From contig DQNS01000079.1 of NCBI GenBank assembly GCA_015659035.1, positions 1 to 62,683 of the forward strand: a stretch of DNA of 62,683 nt, in the 5' to 3' direction. Positions 7,730 through 18,743 of the stretch are shown here, piece by piece. The stretch comes from Acidobacteriota bacterium (GTDB taxonomy: Bacteria > Acidobacteriota > Vicinamibacteria > Vicinamibacterales > UBA8438). Made by a program: the position numbers and the translations under genes. Position 1 is the first letter of the stretch, and each line of letters starts with the position of its first letter. The notes beneath the pieces were generated by a model, which saw only the letters and a program-made list of their open reading frames with translations, was not told where the DNA came from and did not search any database.

Positions 7730-8247
7730 GAAGTGTACCGTAGCGCAACGAACAGGGGGACGTCTCCCAACCTCGCCCGCCCGCCGAGGAACTGTAATTC
7801 AACCAGAAACGCCATCCCGGCGATCTCGCCCCCGGTTTTCCTCACCAGGTCGAGCGCTGCGCGCGCGGTGCCGCCGGTCGCCAGCAGGTCGTCGACAATG
7901 AGCACGCGCTGACCCTGCTCGATCGCGTCCTGATGAATCTCGAGCGCGTCGGAGCCGTATTCCAGGTCGTAGGACTGCTGAATGGTGCCGGCCGGCAGCT
8001 TTCCCGGTTTACGTGCGGGCACAAACCCGGCTCGGAGCCGGTCGGCGACCGGGGCGCCCAGGATGAACCCCCGACTTTCGATGCCGACCACCAGATCGAT
8101 CTGCTGGTCCCGGAACGGCTCGGTCAGCCCGTCGAGCACCTCCCTCAACCCGACCGGGTCACGCAGCAGGGTCGTGATGTCGTAATACAGGATGCCCGGT
8201 TTCGGAAAGTCAGGCACCTGGCGGATCTTGGCTTTCAGGTGTTCCAT
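7726..8247 (-). CDS. apt: adenine phosphoribosyltransferase
   Basis: Salvages adenine with PRPP to AMP. At 173 aa it is full length; it shows the apt N-terminus (IRQVPDFPKPGILYYDITTLL), VGIESRGFILGAPVA, and the PRPP-binding motif VLIVDDLLATGGTA at about residues 115-128. Cytoplasmic. It is followed with a 4-nt overlap by a small membrane protein gene. Confidence 0.95.
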   Translation of the reverse strand: MEHLKAKIRQVPDFPKPGILYYDITTLLRDPVGLREVLDGLTEPFRDQQIDLVVGIESRGFILGAPVADRLRAGFVPARKPGKLPAGTIQQSYDLEYGSDALEIHQDAIEQGQRVLIVDDLLATGGTARAALDLVRKTGGEIAGMAFLVELQFLGGRARLGDVPLFVALRYTS

Positions 8248-8265
8248 GGAGACGGCCTCGTTCTA

Positions 8266-8310
8266 AGGGCCCGCGCAAGAATAACTTCCTATTTTCGGCC
8301 GCCGACGGAC
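8266..8310 (+). repeat. partial AGGGTCC inverted-repeat element (terminal fragment)
   Basis: Begins AGGGCCCGCGCAAGAATAAC and continues TTTTCGGCCGCCGA, matching the terminal 40-45 bp of the full copy at 23752-23906. It lies between acyP and apt and so forms part of the apt leader. Confidence 0.6.
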
Positions 8311-8314
8311 GCCG

Positions 8315-8593
8315 TCACGTGATGTTGATCCGAAAAGTCGGCGGGTGGCCCGTGGGAATCAGATCCTCGACACCCACGTGCTCCACGCGGGCCCCGGGGG
8401 GGCCCTGATACAACGCGCGCTCGAACCGATCCAGCGCCGTCTGCTCGCCCTCGGCCTGGGCCTCGACGCGACCGTCCTCGAGGTTGCGCACGAAACCACC
8501 GAGACCTTCGCGCGCGCCGGCTTCCAGGATGAAGAACCGGTACCCCACGCCTTGTACCCGGCCTGAGATCAGATACCGCCGCGCCACCACCAC
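8315..8593 (-). CDS. acyP: acylphosphatase
   Basis: Hydrolyses acyl phosphates. 92 aa, typical size. The conserved catalytic Arg19 (GRVQGVGYRFF) and Asn37 (GFVRNLEDGRVE) are both present. Located upstream of apt on the same strand, separated by a repeat fragment. Confidence 0.93.
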   Translation of the reverse strand: MVVARRYLISGRVQGVGYRFFILEAGAREGLGGFVRNLEDGRVEAQAEGEQTALDRFERALYQGPPGARVEHVGVEDLIPTGHPPTFRINIT

Positions 8594-8714
8594 GTGCCCC
8601 TCCGCGCCGTGGCCGCCCGCGATGCCCGGCAGCGCGAGATTATATCTGACAGGCCGGTGTGCCGACCGTCGTCTGGGCCATGTAGCGCGCCGCCGCTAGA
8701 ATATCCACAGACGC

Positions 8715-9638
8715 ATGCCCGAACCCGCAGCCGTTGGTCCCACCCGGATCGGCATCGACTTGGGTGGGACCAAGATCGAGGCCGCCGCCCTGTCCCCGGA
8801 CGGGATCATCCTGGCCCGGCATCGTGTGCCGACACCACGGGACGACTATCAAGGGACGCTCGTCGCCATTGCCGGGTTGGTCGAGCGGCTGGAAAAGCGT
8901 ATCGGACACACGGCATCGGTCGGCGTCGGCATGCCGGGGATCCTGTCGCCCGCCACCGGGCTGGTCAAGAACGCCAATTCGGTCTGGCTCATCGGGCGTC
9001 CGCTGGGGGACGATCTGGAACGCGTGCTCGATCGGCCGATCCGGTTGGAGAACGACGCGAACTGCTTCGCGTTGTCCGAGGCCCGGGACGGCGCCGCTCA
9101 GGGACACGGGCTCGTGTTCGGCGTCATCCTTGGCACCGGGACCGGCGGCGGCCTGGTGGTCGACGGGCACGTGTGGCGCGGTCTCAACGCGATCGGGGGC
9201 GAGTGGGGACACAACCCGCTCCCCTGGTCCGGTCCGGGCGAGCATCCCGGGCCTCGGTGCTATTGCGGCAAGACCGGCTGCATCGAGACTTTCCTGTCCG
9301 GGCCCGGTCTGTCGGCCGACCACGAGCGCACCACAGGTCAGCGCGCGGAGCCGGCGTGCATCGTGGCCTCCGCGACCGCGGGTGACCCGGCCGCGGAGGC
9401 CACGCTCGCCCGATACGACGACCGTCTGGCCCGCTCACTTGCCACGCTTATCAACGTGCTCGACCCGGACGTCATTGTGCTGGGGGGCGGGCTGTCAAAC
9501 CTGGACCGGCTTTACGCGGCCGTGCCGCGTTTGTGGGGCGCGTATGTGTTCTCAGACCAGGTCGTCACGACGCTCGTCCGGCCGGCGCACGGAGATTCCA
9601 GCGGAGTGCGTGGCGCCGCCTGGCTGTGGGAGACTTAG
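8715..9638 (+). CDS. ROK-family sugar kinase, probably fructokinase-like
   Basis: Phosphorylates a hexose with ATP. 307 aa. The ATP phosphate-binding motif IDLGGTKIEAAAL is at residues 14-26; the ROK zinc site is seen as GHNPLP followed by CYCGKTGCIE near residues 172-195. The ETFLSGPGL continuation resembles E. coli Mak (manno(fructo)kinase) and argues for fructokinase over glucokinase, though substrate cannot be fixed from sequence alone. Transcribed divergently from acyP. Confidence 0.88.
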   Translation: MPEPAAVGPTRIGIDLGGTKIEAAALSPDGIILARHRVPTPRDDYQGTLVAIAGLVERLEKRIGHTASVGVGMPGILSPATGLVKNANSVWLIGRPLGDDLERVLDRPIRLENDANCFALSEARDGAAQGHGLVFGVILGTGTGGGLVVDGHVWRGLNAIGGEWGHNPLPWSGPGEHPGPRCYCGKTGCIETFLSGPGLSADHERTTGQRAEPACIVASATAGDPAAEATLARYDDRLARSLATLINVLDPDVIVLGGGLSNLDRLYAAVPRLWGAYVFSDQVVTTLVRPAHGDSSGVRGAAWLWET

Positions 9639-9661
9639 TGGCCCGTGACATAAGTACGGCA

Positions 9662-9724
9662 GCATTCGGCCGCCGATGCATCCCGTCCCGCTGCGTTGCT
9701 CGTCGGTTGAATGCTGCCTGCATA
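9662..9724 (+). repeat. partial AGGGTCC inverted-repeat element (central part)
   Basis: CGGCCGCCGATGCATCCCGT followed by GCGTTGCTCGTCGGTTGAAT matches the central part of the full copy at 23752-23906. It forms the leader of the MaoC-type gene. Confidence 0.6.
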
Positions 9725-9734
9725 GGACCCCCCC

Positions 9735-10172
9735 ATGGCTAACGTGCCAGACGACGTGTGGCCGGGCGGGATGCCAGCCGTCGGCCAAATGGCCGAGCGG
9801 TCCCGCAAGGTCCACCGCAGCGACATCGAGCACTTCACCGACATCAGCGGCGACCGCAACCCTCTGCACTACGACGAGGCCGTTGCGCGTAGGACTCGCT
9901 TCGGCGAGATCGTCGTGCAGGGGGGTGTCACCAGCGCCATCCTTCACGCGGTCGTGGCCGAGGAACTGCCGGGGCCCGGGACAGTCTTTCTCCAGGTCAA
10001 CTGGAACTTCAAGGCGCCGGTGCGGCCCGGCGACACCATCACCGGCCGCGTGGAGGTGCTTGAGGGCCGGAGCGACAAGCCCATCACCACGCTGCGCACC
10101 TCGGTCACCCGCGACGACCGTACGGTCGTTCTCGAGGGCGACGCCGACTGCTACACGATGCCCCTCGCGTAG
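9735..10172 (+). CDS. MaoC-like (R)-specific enoyl-CoA hydratase
   Basis: A 145-aa hot-dog-fold protein. The hydratase-2 signature is present: DISGDRNPLHYDEAVARRT with catalytic Asp40 and His45, followed by GEIVVQGGVTSAI. Single-domain members hydrate trans-2-enoyl-CoA to (R)-3-hydroxyacyl-CoA in fatty acid or polyester metabolism; the substrate length is not evident. No PHA genes lie nearby. Confidence 0.88.
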   Translation: MANVPDDVWPGGMPAVGQMAERSRKVHRSDIEHFTDISGDRNPLHYDEAVARRTRFGEIVVQGGVTSAILHAVVAEELPGPGTVFLQVNWNFKAPVRPGDTITGRVEVLEGRSDKPITTLRTSVTRDDRTVVLEGDADCYTMPLA

Positions 10173-10448
10173 CCCGTCCGTGCAGATCGTCGGTCCGAGA
10201 GACCCGCCGAGGATGCGCACCTACCCCGCACGGGGGCAATTCTTTAGGCGTCCCCGGCAGACTCAGCACCTCCTTTTCGGCGCGCCCCTTGCCGGACACC
10301 CAGACGGCGTGGCTCAGCCAGGGCGTCCCGACGTGGGGTCCGGGAAACGGTATGAATTTGGTACGGAAACTACCGGGAGAACTGGAACTTATGGGGATGA
10401 CTGGAACGCGATGACAGGGCCGTTCACAGGTGTTCCTGCGGGAAAAGG

Positions 10449-10525
<77 letters not shown>

Positions 10526-10535
10526 ACACAGCCTG

Positions 10536-11294
10536 CTATTCTACCTCAGTCGGGGTCGTGACGATGAGTGTCTCCACCACGTCCAGCGCCGTGTGGTTCG
10601 TCCAATCTGTGTGCAACGGGGTCACCGACACCCAGCCGGCCAGGACCGTGGCGTAGTCGGACAGCGCATCCGGCTCCCAGTCGAGCTCCGCGGACCTGAT
10701 CCAGACCAAGGACTCCCCCTCCACGCCGGAGGGGCCGTGCATCCCGAACGCCTGGGTCCGCCTGGCCTGCACGGTGATTCGGATCCCGTGGTGTGCACGA
10801 CGGGGGACGTTCACGTTCAACAGCGTCCGAGGTGGCAGGCCCTGGTCCAGCACCGATGCGGCCAACTGTCGAGCAACCTGTGCCGCCGCCGTGTAGTCCA
10901 TCGATCCGCTACTTCGCTGGAGCGACACCGCCAGGGCAGGGGCGCCGAGCAGCACGCCCTCGAGCGCGCCGGCCACGGTGCCCGAGTAGGTGACGTCGTC
11001 ACCGACGTTCAGGCCGTTGTTGATACCCGAGACCACGAGATCGGGTACCCGACCCATTACCTCGCTGATGGCCACGTTGACGCAGTCGGTCGGTGTCCCG
11101 TCAACCGAGTACCATGCCTCACGTACCTCCCGAAGCTGCAGCGGGCGTCGGACGGTCAGCGCGTGGCTGACGGCGCTGGCCTCCTCGGCCGGCGCGACAA
11201 CCGTGACGTCTCCGAGTGTCCTCAGCGTCTTGGCCAGCGCCCGGAGACCGTCCGCCTCGACCCCATCGTCGTTGGTGACCAGAATCTGTCGCAT
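10536..11294 (-). CDS. surE: 5'/3'-nucleotidase SurE
   Basis: Stationary-phase survival nucleotidase removing phosphate from nucleoside 5'- and 3'-monophosphates. Start set at MRQILVTNDDG, where the family normally begins; the longer frame adds 25 low-quality residues. Metal-binding Asp9-Asp10, SAVSHALTVRRPL and SGINNGLNVGDDVTYSGTV are all present. 252 aa, normal length. Confidence 0.93.
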   Translation of the reverse strand: MRQILVTNDDGVEADGLRALAKTLRTLGDVTVVAPAEEASAVSHALTVRRPLQLREVREAWYSVDGTPTDCVNVAISEVMGRVPDLVVSGINNGLNVGDDVTYSGTVAGALEGVLLGAPALAVSLQRSSGSMDYTAAAQVARQLAASVLDQGLPPRTLLNVNVPRRAHHGIRITVQARRTQAFGMHGPSGVEGESLVWIRSAELDWEPDALSDYATVLAGWVSVTPLHTDWTNHTALDVVETLIVTTPTEVE

Positions 11295-11344
11295 CTCGTG
11301 TGGGGCCGTGGTCACCGCTACGCCAGTATATGGTCGGTCTTGCC

Positions 11345-11391
11345 TTTCACCACAGGCCGCTACTAGCAAAGCTGCGCCTCAAACCGACCAG
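11345..11391 (+). repeat. interspersed repeat, ending at the hemH start
   Basis: TTTCACCACAGGCCGCTACT followed by AGCAAAGCTGCGCCTCAAAC matches 30311-30351 and, in part, 31216-31247 and 40467-40495. It lies between the divergent surE and hemH genes. Confidence 0.55.
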
Positions 11392-12440
11392 TGAACGCGG
11401 TGCGCCACCGCGCTGTATCATCAGCAGTCGTGCCGACTGCCGCTCCCTGTCCGCCTCCGTTTGACGCGGTTCTACTGATCAGCTTCGGTGGGCCGCAAGG
11501 GCCCGATGACATCCGGCCTTTCCTGGCGAATGTGCTCCGAGGGCGACCTATCCCGCCGGCCCGTATCGAGGAGGTCGCCCGGCATTACGAGCTCTTCGAC
11601 GGCGTCTCGCCGATCACCGCCCTGACCCAGCAGCAAGCGGCCGGTCTGCGGCTGCGTCTCGAGCGCGACGGACCGGCACTACCGGTGTATGTGGGGATGC
11701 GCAACTGGCACCCCTTTCTGGTCGACACCCTGAAAGAGATGGCGCACGCCGGTCTGCGCCGCGCCGTCGGGTTCATCCTGGCGGCGCACCGTTCCTACTC
11801 GAGCTGCGAGCAGTACCGGCGCAACGTCGCCGCCGCCTGCCACGAGATCCGCATCGCGGGGCTGGCGGACGTCGATGTGACCTACGTGGGGGACTGGCAC
11901 ACGCACGCCGGCTTCATCGGCGCGTGCGCCACACGGCTGTCAGCGGCTCGTCGGACTTTGCCGGAGGCCCTGCGCGACCGCGCCCGTGTCGTCTTCACGG
12001 CCCACAGTATTCCGCTCAGCATGGCCACCGACAGCCGCTACCACGACCAGCTTCTCGAGTCCGCCCGGTTGATCGCGTCGCGTCTGGGTCTGACCGACTG
12101 GACGCTGGTGTTCCAGAGCCGAAGCGGCCGGCCCCAGGACCCGTGGCTGGAGCCGGACATCTGCGACTATCTGCGGGCCGAGGGACGGGGCGGGCTCGAC
12201 GCCGTCGTGATCTGCCCGCTGGGCTTCGTGGCCGACCACGTGGAGGTGCTCTACGACCTCGATCACGAAGCAGCGGCGGTCTGCGCCGAGATCGGGATCA
12301 CGATGCGGCGGGCGGCAGCGGTCAACGACGACCCGCAATTCCTCGACCTGATGGCGGGCATGGTCCGCGCCACCGTGGAGCGTTACGAGGGTGGGCGCCC
12401 ACTCCCGATCTGTCTCGAGACCGAACACTTCACCCGCTAG
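11391..12440 (+). CDS. hemH: ferrochelatase
   Basis: Inserts ferrous iron into a porphyrin in heme synthesis. 349 aa. Family motifs: FDAVLLISFGGPQGPDDIRPF at the N-terminus, FTAHSIPLSM with the metal-site His, and DHVEVLYDLDHEA. Whether it uses protoporphyrin (classical) or coproporphyrin is not decided here. Its stop codon shares the palindrome CTAG with the convergent bacilliredoxin gene. The true start may be at a later codon, since FDAVLL follows about 23 weakly conserved residues. Confidence 0.92.
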   Translation: MNAVRHRAVSSAVVPTAAPCPPPFDAVLLISFGGPQGPDDIRPFLANVLRGRPIPPARIEEVARHYELFDGVSPITALTQQQAAGLRLRLERDGPALPVYVGMRNWHPFLVDTLKEMAHAGLRRAVGFILAAHRSYSSCEQYRRNVAAACHEIRIAGLADVDVTYVGDWHTHAGFIGACATRLSAARRTLPEALRDRARVVFTAHSIPLSMATDSRYHDQLLESARLIASRLGLTDWTLVFQSRSGRPQDPWLEPDICDYLRAEGRGGLDAVVICPLGFVADHVEVLYDLDHEAAAVCAEIGITMRRAAAVNDDPQFLDLMAGMVRATVERYEGGRPLPICLETEHFTR

Positions 12441-12871
12441 CTGGCGACCGGTGCGCCGACGCAGTGGGTGTCAAACGCCGCGGTCAGCTGAGTCGCGATG
12501 GCGTCCGCTCCCTGGTTCTCGATCTGATGGCGCTCCATCATGTAGACCAGCTTGCCATCCTTGAACAGCGCGATCGACGGGGACGAGGGCGGGTATCCGG
12601 TGAAGTAGCCCCTGGCGCGCTCGGTCGCCTCGACATCGGCCCCAGCGAACACCGTCGCGACGAGGTCCGGCTTCGCCGCGTGCTGCAACGCCAGCGCGAC
12701 GCCGGGTCGGGCCTTGCCGGCGGCGCAGCCACACACCGAGTTGACCACGACCATCACCGTTCCGAAGGTCTTCGTCAGCGCGTCGTCGACCTCCCCCGCC
12801 GTTCGCAGCTCCCGTACGCCGAATCGAGTCAACTCCTCGCGCATCGGCGCGATCATGAATTCTGGGTACAT
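12437..12871 (-). CDS. bacilliredoxin (BrxA/BrxB family)
   Basis: A 144-aa thioredoxin-fold protein with the characteristic CGC active site (C47-G-C49 in VNSVCGCAAGKARP) and the MYPEFMIAPMREELTRFG start typical of the YphP/YqiW family. In Bacillus these remove bacillithiol from proteins; whether this organism makes bacillithiol cannot be told here. Convergent with hemH; the two stop codons overlap in one CTAG. Confidence 0.9.
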   Translation of the reverse strand: MYPEFMIAPMREELTRFGVRELRTAGEVDDALTKTFGTVMVVVNSVCGCAAGKARPGVALALQHAAKPDLVATVFAGADVEATERARGYFTGYPPSSPSIALFKDGKLVYMMERHQIENQGADAIATQLTAAFDTHCVGAPVAS

Positions 12872-12921
12872 CGCGACCCTCCTCTTGGTTCGATCCAGCT
12901 TTCAGAGTAGCACAGGTCCTG

Positions 12922-14382
12922 TTAGTTGCGCTGTGAGCGGAGGCTGGCGGCCGCGATTCGCCGGTTGAACACCACCAGCAGGGTCAGTGCCAGCCCCCAC
13001 TGCAGCAGGCAGGTGCCCAGGGAATACGTCCGGAACGGGCTCCACCATCCGGTCGGGTCGATCACGGCGACCGTCTGATACATCCACCACCCGAACATGC
13101 CGGCGAACTCGATCGGAATCAGGTAGGTCAGCACCCACTCGTACCCCCGACCAAGGTGGATGTCGTTCCCGGCCACGTTGACCAGTTCCTTTCTGAACCG
13201 GCGTGGACCAAACCGGGTGGCGCCCAGGGCGATAAACAACCCGCTGATCATCAGCGCCAGCCCCCAGACCCAGTCCTGATTCTCGAAGCTCGTCACGCTC
13301 ACCGCCGACGGTGCGCCGCCCACAATCGTAGCGGCGACGACCCAGCGCACCGCTCGCCGGCGTGTCATCCCGCCGTCCATCAGGATCCGCGTGGCCAGCT
13401 CGATCATCGCGATCAACGATGACAGCGCAGCGCAGAAGAGCGCCAGAAAGAACAGCGGCAGAAAGACACCGCCCCCCGGGATACGGGCAAAGAGCTGGGG
13501 AATCCAGATAAACGTCAGCCCAGTGTTCCCCGCGGCCATCGCGTCGAGCGCATCGCTCTCGGACAGGATGGCAAAGGCGGTCGGTACGACCGCCATCCCG
13601 GCCAGTACCGATGCCGTGTTGTTCCCGAGTCCGATCGCGGTCGCGTTGACGACGACATCCTCATCAGGGCGCATGTAAATTGCGTATGTGAGAATCAGTC
13701 CCCACCCGGCGCCGGTGGACCAGGCGGACTGGGTCAGCGCCTCGAGCCATGTGCGGTAGTTCCAGAGCAGGGTCAGATCGGGGTTGAAGAGAAACCGGAG
13801 TCCGCGCTCGGCGCCCGGGAGGGTCACCGAACGCACGACCGCCACGATCAACAAACCCAACAGCAACGGGATGAGCACCCTGTTGGCACGCTCAATTCCC
13901 TGCACAACGCCCCGGCTGATGATCGCGGCGCCGATCAGCACCGAGACGGCATGAAAGCCGAGCGGCTGCCAGACCGAGGCACTGTAGTCCACCCAGTACT
14001 GCTCGGCGCCGGGTCCATCCAGTTGCCCCCCCAGCGACGCCAGCACGTACTTCAGGGTCCAGCCGGTGACCACCGAGTAGTAGAACAGGATCATCACGCT
14101 GGTCACCGCAATGAACCCGCCCATCCAGGCATAGCGACGACCGATCAGATCGGCGAACGCCCCCACCACGCCGCGCCGAGCGCCGCGTCCGATGGCGAAC
14201 TCGGCGATCAGCAGCGGCAGCGACCAAGTAAAGAGGAAGATGAACCAGGGAATCAGGAACGCGGCGCCGCCATTCTGCGCCACAATGCGCGGGAACCGCC
14301 ACATGTTCCCGGTGCCGATCGCCATACCGAGCCCGGCGACTATCAGACCCCAGCGTGAGGAGAATGTTTCCTGCCTGCTCAT
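12922..14382 (-). CDS. sodium-dependent transporter (NSS/SNF family)
   Basis: Twelve-helix Na+:amino acid or amine symporter in the inner membrane, 486 aa. TM1 carries the Na+ site text GLGMAIGTGNMWRFPRI; TM6-8 region GAGWGLILTYAIYMRPDEDV and FFLALFCAALSSLIAMIEL are typical of bacterial members such as LeuT relatives. Substrate unknown. Divergent from the hspR operon. Confidence 0.93.
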   Translation of the reverse strand: MSRQETFSSRWGLIVAGLGMAIGTGNMWRFPRIVAQNGGAAFLIPWFIFLFTWSLPLLIAEFAIGRGARRGVVGAFADLIGRRYAWMGGFIAVTSVMILFYYSVVTGWTLKYVLASLGGQLDGPGAEQYWVDYSASVWQPLGFHAVSVLIGAAIISRGVVQGIERANRVLIPLLLGLLIVAVVRSVTLPGAERGLRFLFNPDLTLLWNYRTWLEALTQSAWSTGAGWGLILTYAIYMRPDEDVVVNATAIGLGNNTASVLAGMAVVPTAFAILSESDALDAMAAGNTGLTFIWIPQLFARIPGGGVFLPLFFLALFCAALSSLIAMIELATRILMDGGMTRRRAVRWVVAATIVGGAPSAVSVTSFENQDWVWGLALMISGLFIALGATRFGPRRFRKELVNVAGNDIHLGRGYEWVLTYLIPIEFAGMFGWWMYQTVAVIDPTGWWSPFRTYSLGTCLLQWGLALTLLVVFNRRIAAASLRSQRN

Positions 14383-14422
14383 AATCTGGACGATTCAGTG
14401 TACAGCAGCGAGGGAATCAACA

Positions 14423-14451
14423 TTGACACGGATCGTATCAAATCATATACT
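14423..14451 (+). promoter_or_regulatory. sigma70-type promoter with overlapping inverted repeat, for hspR-dnaJ-clpB
   Basis: TTGACA (14423-14428), 17-bp spacer, TATACT (14446-14451). The -35 box is the left arm of an inverted repeat TTGACAC-GGATC-GTATCAA (14423-14441; 7-bp arms with one mismatch), suitably placed to be an operator. HspR in actinobacteria binds HAIR sites (CTTGAGT-N7-ACTCAAG); this differs, so binding by HspR is inference. Confidence 0.6.
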
Positions 14452-14527
14452 CGGATCGACGCAACCTCAGTGTGCTGATCGCAAGATCGCTTGAGCACCC
14501 AGGGTCGTCGAGATCGACGCCGCGCAC

Positions 14528-14605
14528 GGCTCCTACAAGGCGCGACGAGGGAGCACACCGGCAGTATTCGGCCGAGGAGCAACGCCGGCAGGCGGGATGC
14601 AGCGG
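14528..14605 (+). repeat. partial AGGGTCC element inside the hspR leader
   Basis: AAGGCGCGACGAGGGAGCAC followed by CGGCAGTATTCGGCCGAGGA aligns with the middle of the full element at 33954-34123. It lies between the promoter at 14423-14451 and the hspR start, so it would be transcribed. Confidence 0.6.
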
Positions 14606-14659
14606 TGACCGAATGCCAGCCTATCTTGGGATCACTGCACCTGCGGCGGGCCTCGGACA

Positions 14660-14998
14660 ATGACACACGAGATCATTCTCATCAGCATGGCGGCTCGGGC
14701 GCTTGGGATGCACCCACAGACGCTGCGGAAATACGAGCGGCTGGGCCTCGTGCGGCCCTCGCGAACCGCTGGCAGTATGCGGGTCTACTCGAGGGAGGAG
14801 ATCGCCCGGTTGCGTCTGATAAAACGGCTGGTCGACGACCTCGGTGTCAATCTTGCGGGCGTACAACAGCTCCTGTTGATCGCCGAGGTGGTCGACCGGA
14901 TGCGTCCGCTGATGACCGCCGATGGGTTTGACCGGGACGACCGCCGGCGCCGGCTCGGGCGTGAGCTCGACCGGATCAGCCGTTTGCTGGGACACTGA
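14660..14998 (+). CDS. hspR: heat-shock repressor HspR-like MerR regulator
   Basis: 112-aa MerR-type DNA-binding protein. The winged-helix region reads ISMAARALGMHPQTLRKYERLGLVRPSRT with the usual RVYSREEIARLRLIKRL following; the short C-terminal part carries no cofactor cysteines. The first gene of an operon with dnaJ (1-nt TGATG overlap) and clpB, the arrangement in which HspR represses its own chaperone operon until heat shock. Confidence 0.88.
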   Translation: MTHEIILISMAARALGMHPQTLRKYERLGLVRPSRTAGSMRVYSREEIARLRLIKRLVDDLGVNLAGVQQLLLIAEVVDRMRPLMTADGFDRDDRRRRLGRELDRISRLLGH

Positions 14999-15974
14999 TG
15001 GACTTCAAGGACTACTACGCAGCGCTCGGAGTCCCAAAGACCGCGAGCCCCGCCGAGATCAAGCGGGCCTACCGCAAGCTGGCGCGTACGCATCATCCGG
15101 ATGTCAACTCGGGCGACCTGGCGGCCGAACGGCGCTTCAAGGAGATCAACGAGGCTTACGAAGTGCTGGGCGACCCGGCGAAGCGCCGGAAGTATGACGA
15201 GCTCGGGGCGAACTGGCGGATGTACGAACAGGCCGGCCCTGGCGGCGGCTCACCATTTGCCGCCGGGTCCCCCTTCAGCGGGCAGTGGTCGAGGGGTGGC
15301 GGCGGGGTTCACACCATATCGGCCGAGGAGGCGGAGGATCTCTTCGGTTTCTCGGATTTCTTCCAGCAGTTCTTCTCGGGCGGTGCCCCGGGGGGACCGG
15401 TCTCGCGACGTGGGCGGGACATCGAACAGACGATCACGTTGACGTTGGAGGAGGCGCACGACGGGCCGACGCGTCGGCTGCGCCTCAGGACCGACGGTCG
15501 TACCCGACGGGTGGAGGTGAAGATTCCGCCCGGCGTCCGCCACGGTTCGCGGGTGCGGCTCGTCGGGAAGGGAGAACCGGGCACGGGGAGCGCCACGGCC
15601 GGCGACCTCTTCTTGCGTGTGCGCCAGACCCCACATGCAACCTTCACCCGACGCGGTCAGGATCTTCACGTCCCTGTGGCGGTGCCGGTGACGACGGCGG
15701 TGCTCGGTGGCGACGTGCCGGTGCCGCGGCTGTGTGGGACGCCCCTCTCACTGAAGATTCCGGCCGCGACACAAAGCGGGCAGGTCTTCAGGTTGAAGGG
15801 GTACGGCATGCCGCCGCTCGGGAAGACGCGGGCGGGTGGCGACCTGTTTGCCACCGTGTCGGTGCGCGTGCCCGAACAGCTGACGGCGTCACAGCGACAG
15901 CACTACGAGGCGCTGCTCGGCCTTGAGACAGAGCCGGGGGTCGTGGCGCCAGACCCTGACCAGGGGGCATCATC

Positions 15975-15978
<4 letters not shown>
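14998..15978 (+). CDS. DnaJ-type co-chaperone (CbpA class, no zinc finger)
   Basis: J domain at residues 4-70 with the essential HPD (H33-P34-D35), then a Gly/Ser-rich linker and two C-terminal substrate-binding domains ([34 protein letters not shown]). The CxxCxGxG zinc-finger repeats of class A DnaJ are absent, so this is class B/CbpA-like. Stimulates DnaK ATPase and delivers substrates; here coupled to clpB by a 4-nt overlap, which fits joint disaggregation work. Confidence 0.93.
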
Positions 15979-18584
<2,606 letters not shown>

Positions 18585-18590
18585 GACGAA

Positions 18591-18645
18591 GGAGTCAGAA
18601 GTCAGGAGGCAGGAGACAGGAGAAAGCCGGTGGGCTTCGCCGGCC
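18591..18645 (+). repeat. heptamer array plus hairpin element (copy 2, clearest phase)
   Basis: Five perfect 7-nt units GGAGTCA, GAAGTCA, GGAGGCA, GGAGACA, GGAGAAA (18591-18625), then AAGCC-GGTG-GGCTT (18624-18637) and an alternative stem GCCGG/CCGGC. It begins 6 nt after the clpB stop in the sense orientation. The rest of 18646-18743 shows nothing recognisable. Confidence 0.8.
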
Positions 18646-18743
18646 TTTATTCAGAGGCTTGTGTGACCGGGAGTCTACTACGCGGGTTCAGACGCCGTGA
18701 AGGTACTGAGACTGTCGGTGCCGGTGCGGACCGGATGGCGTCG

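Noticed and set aside
10173-10448. Degenerate tRNA near 10310 (GTGGCTCAGCCAGG)
   Set aside because: Resembles a D arm by chance only; no acceptor or T arm can be built around it.
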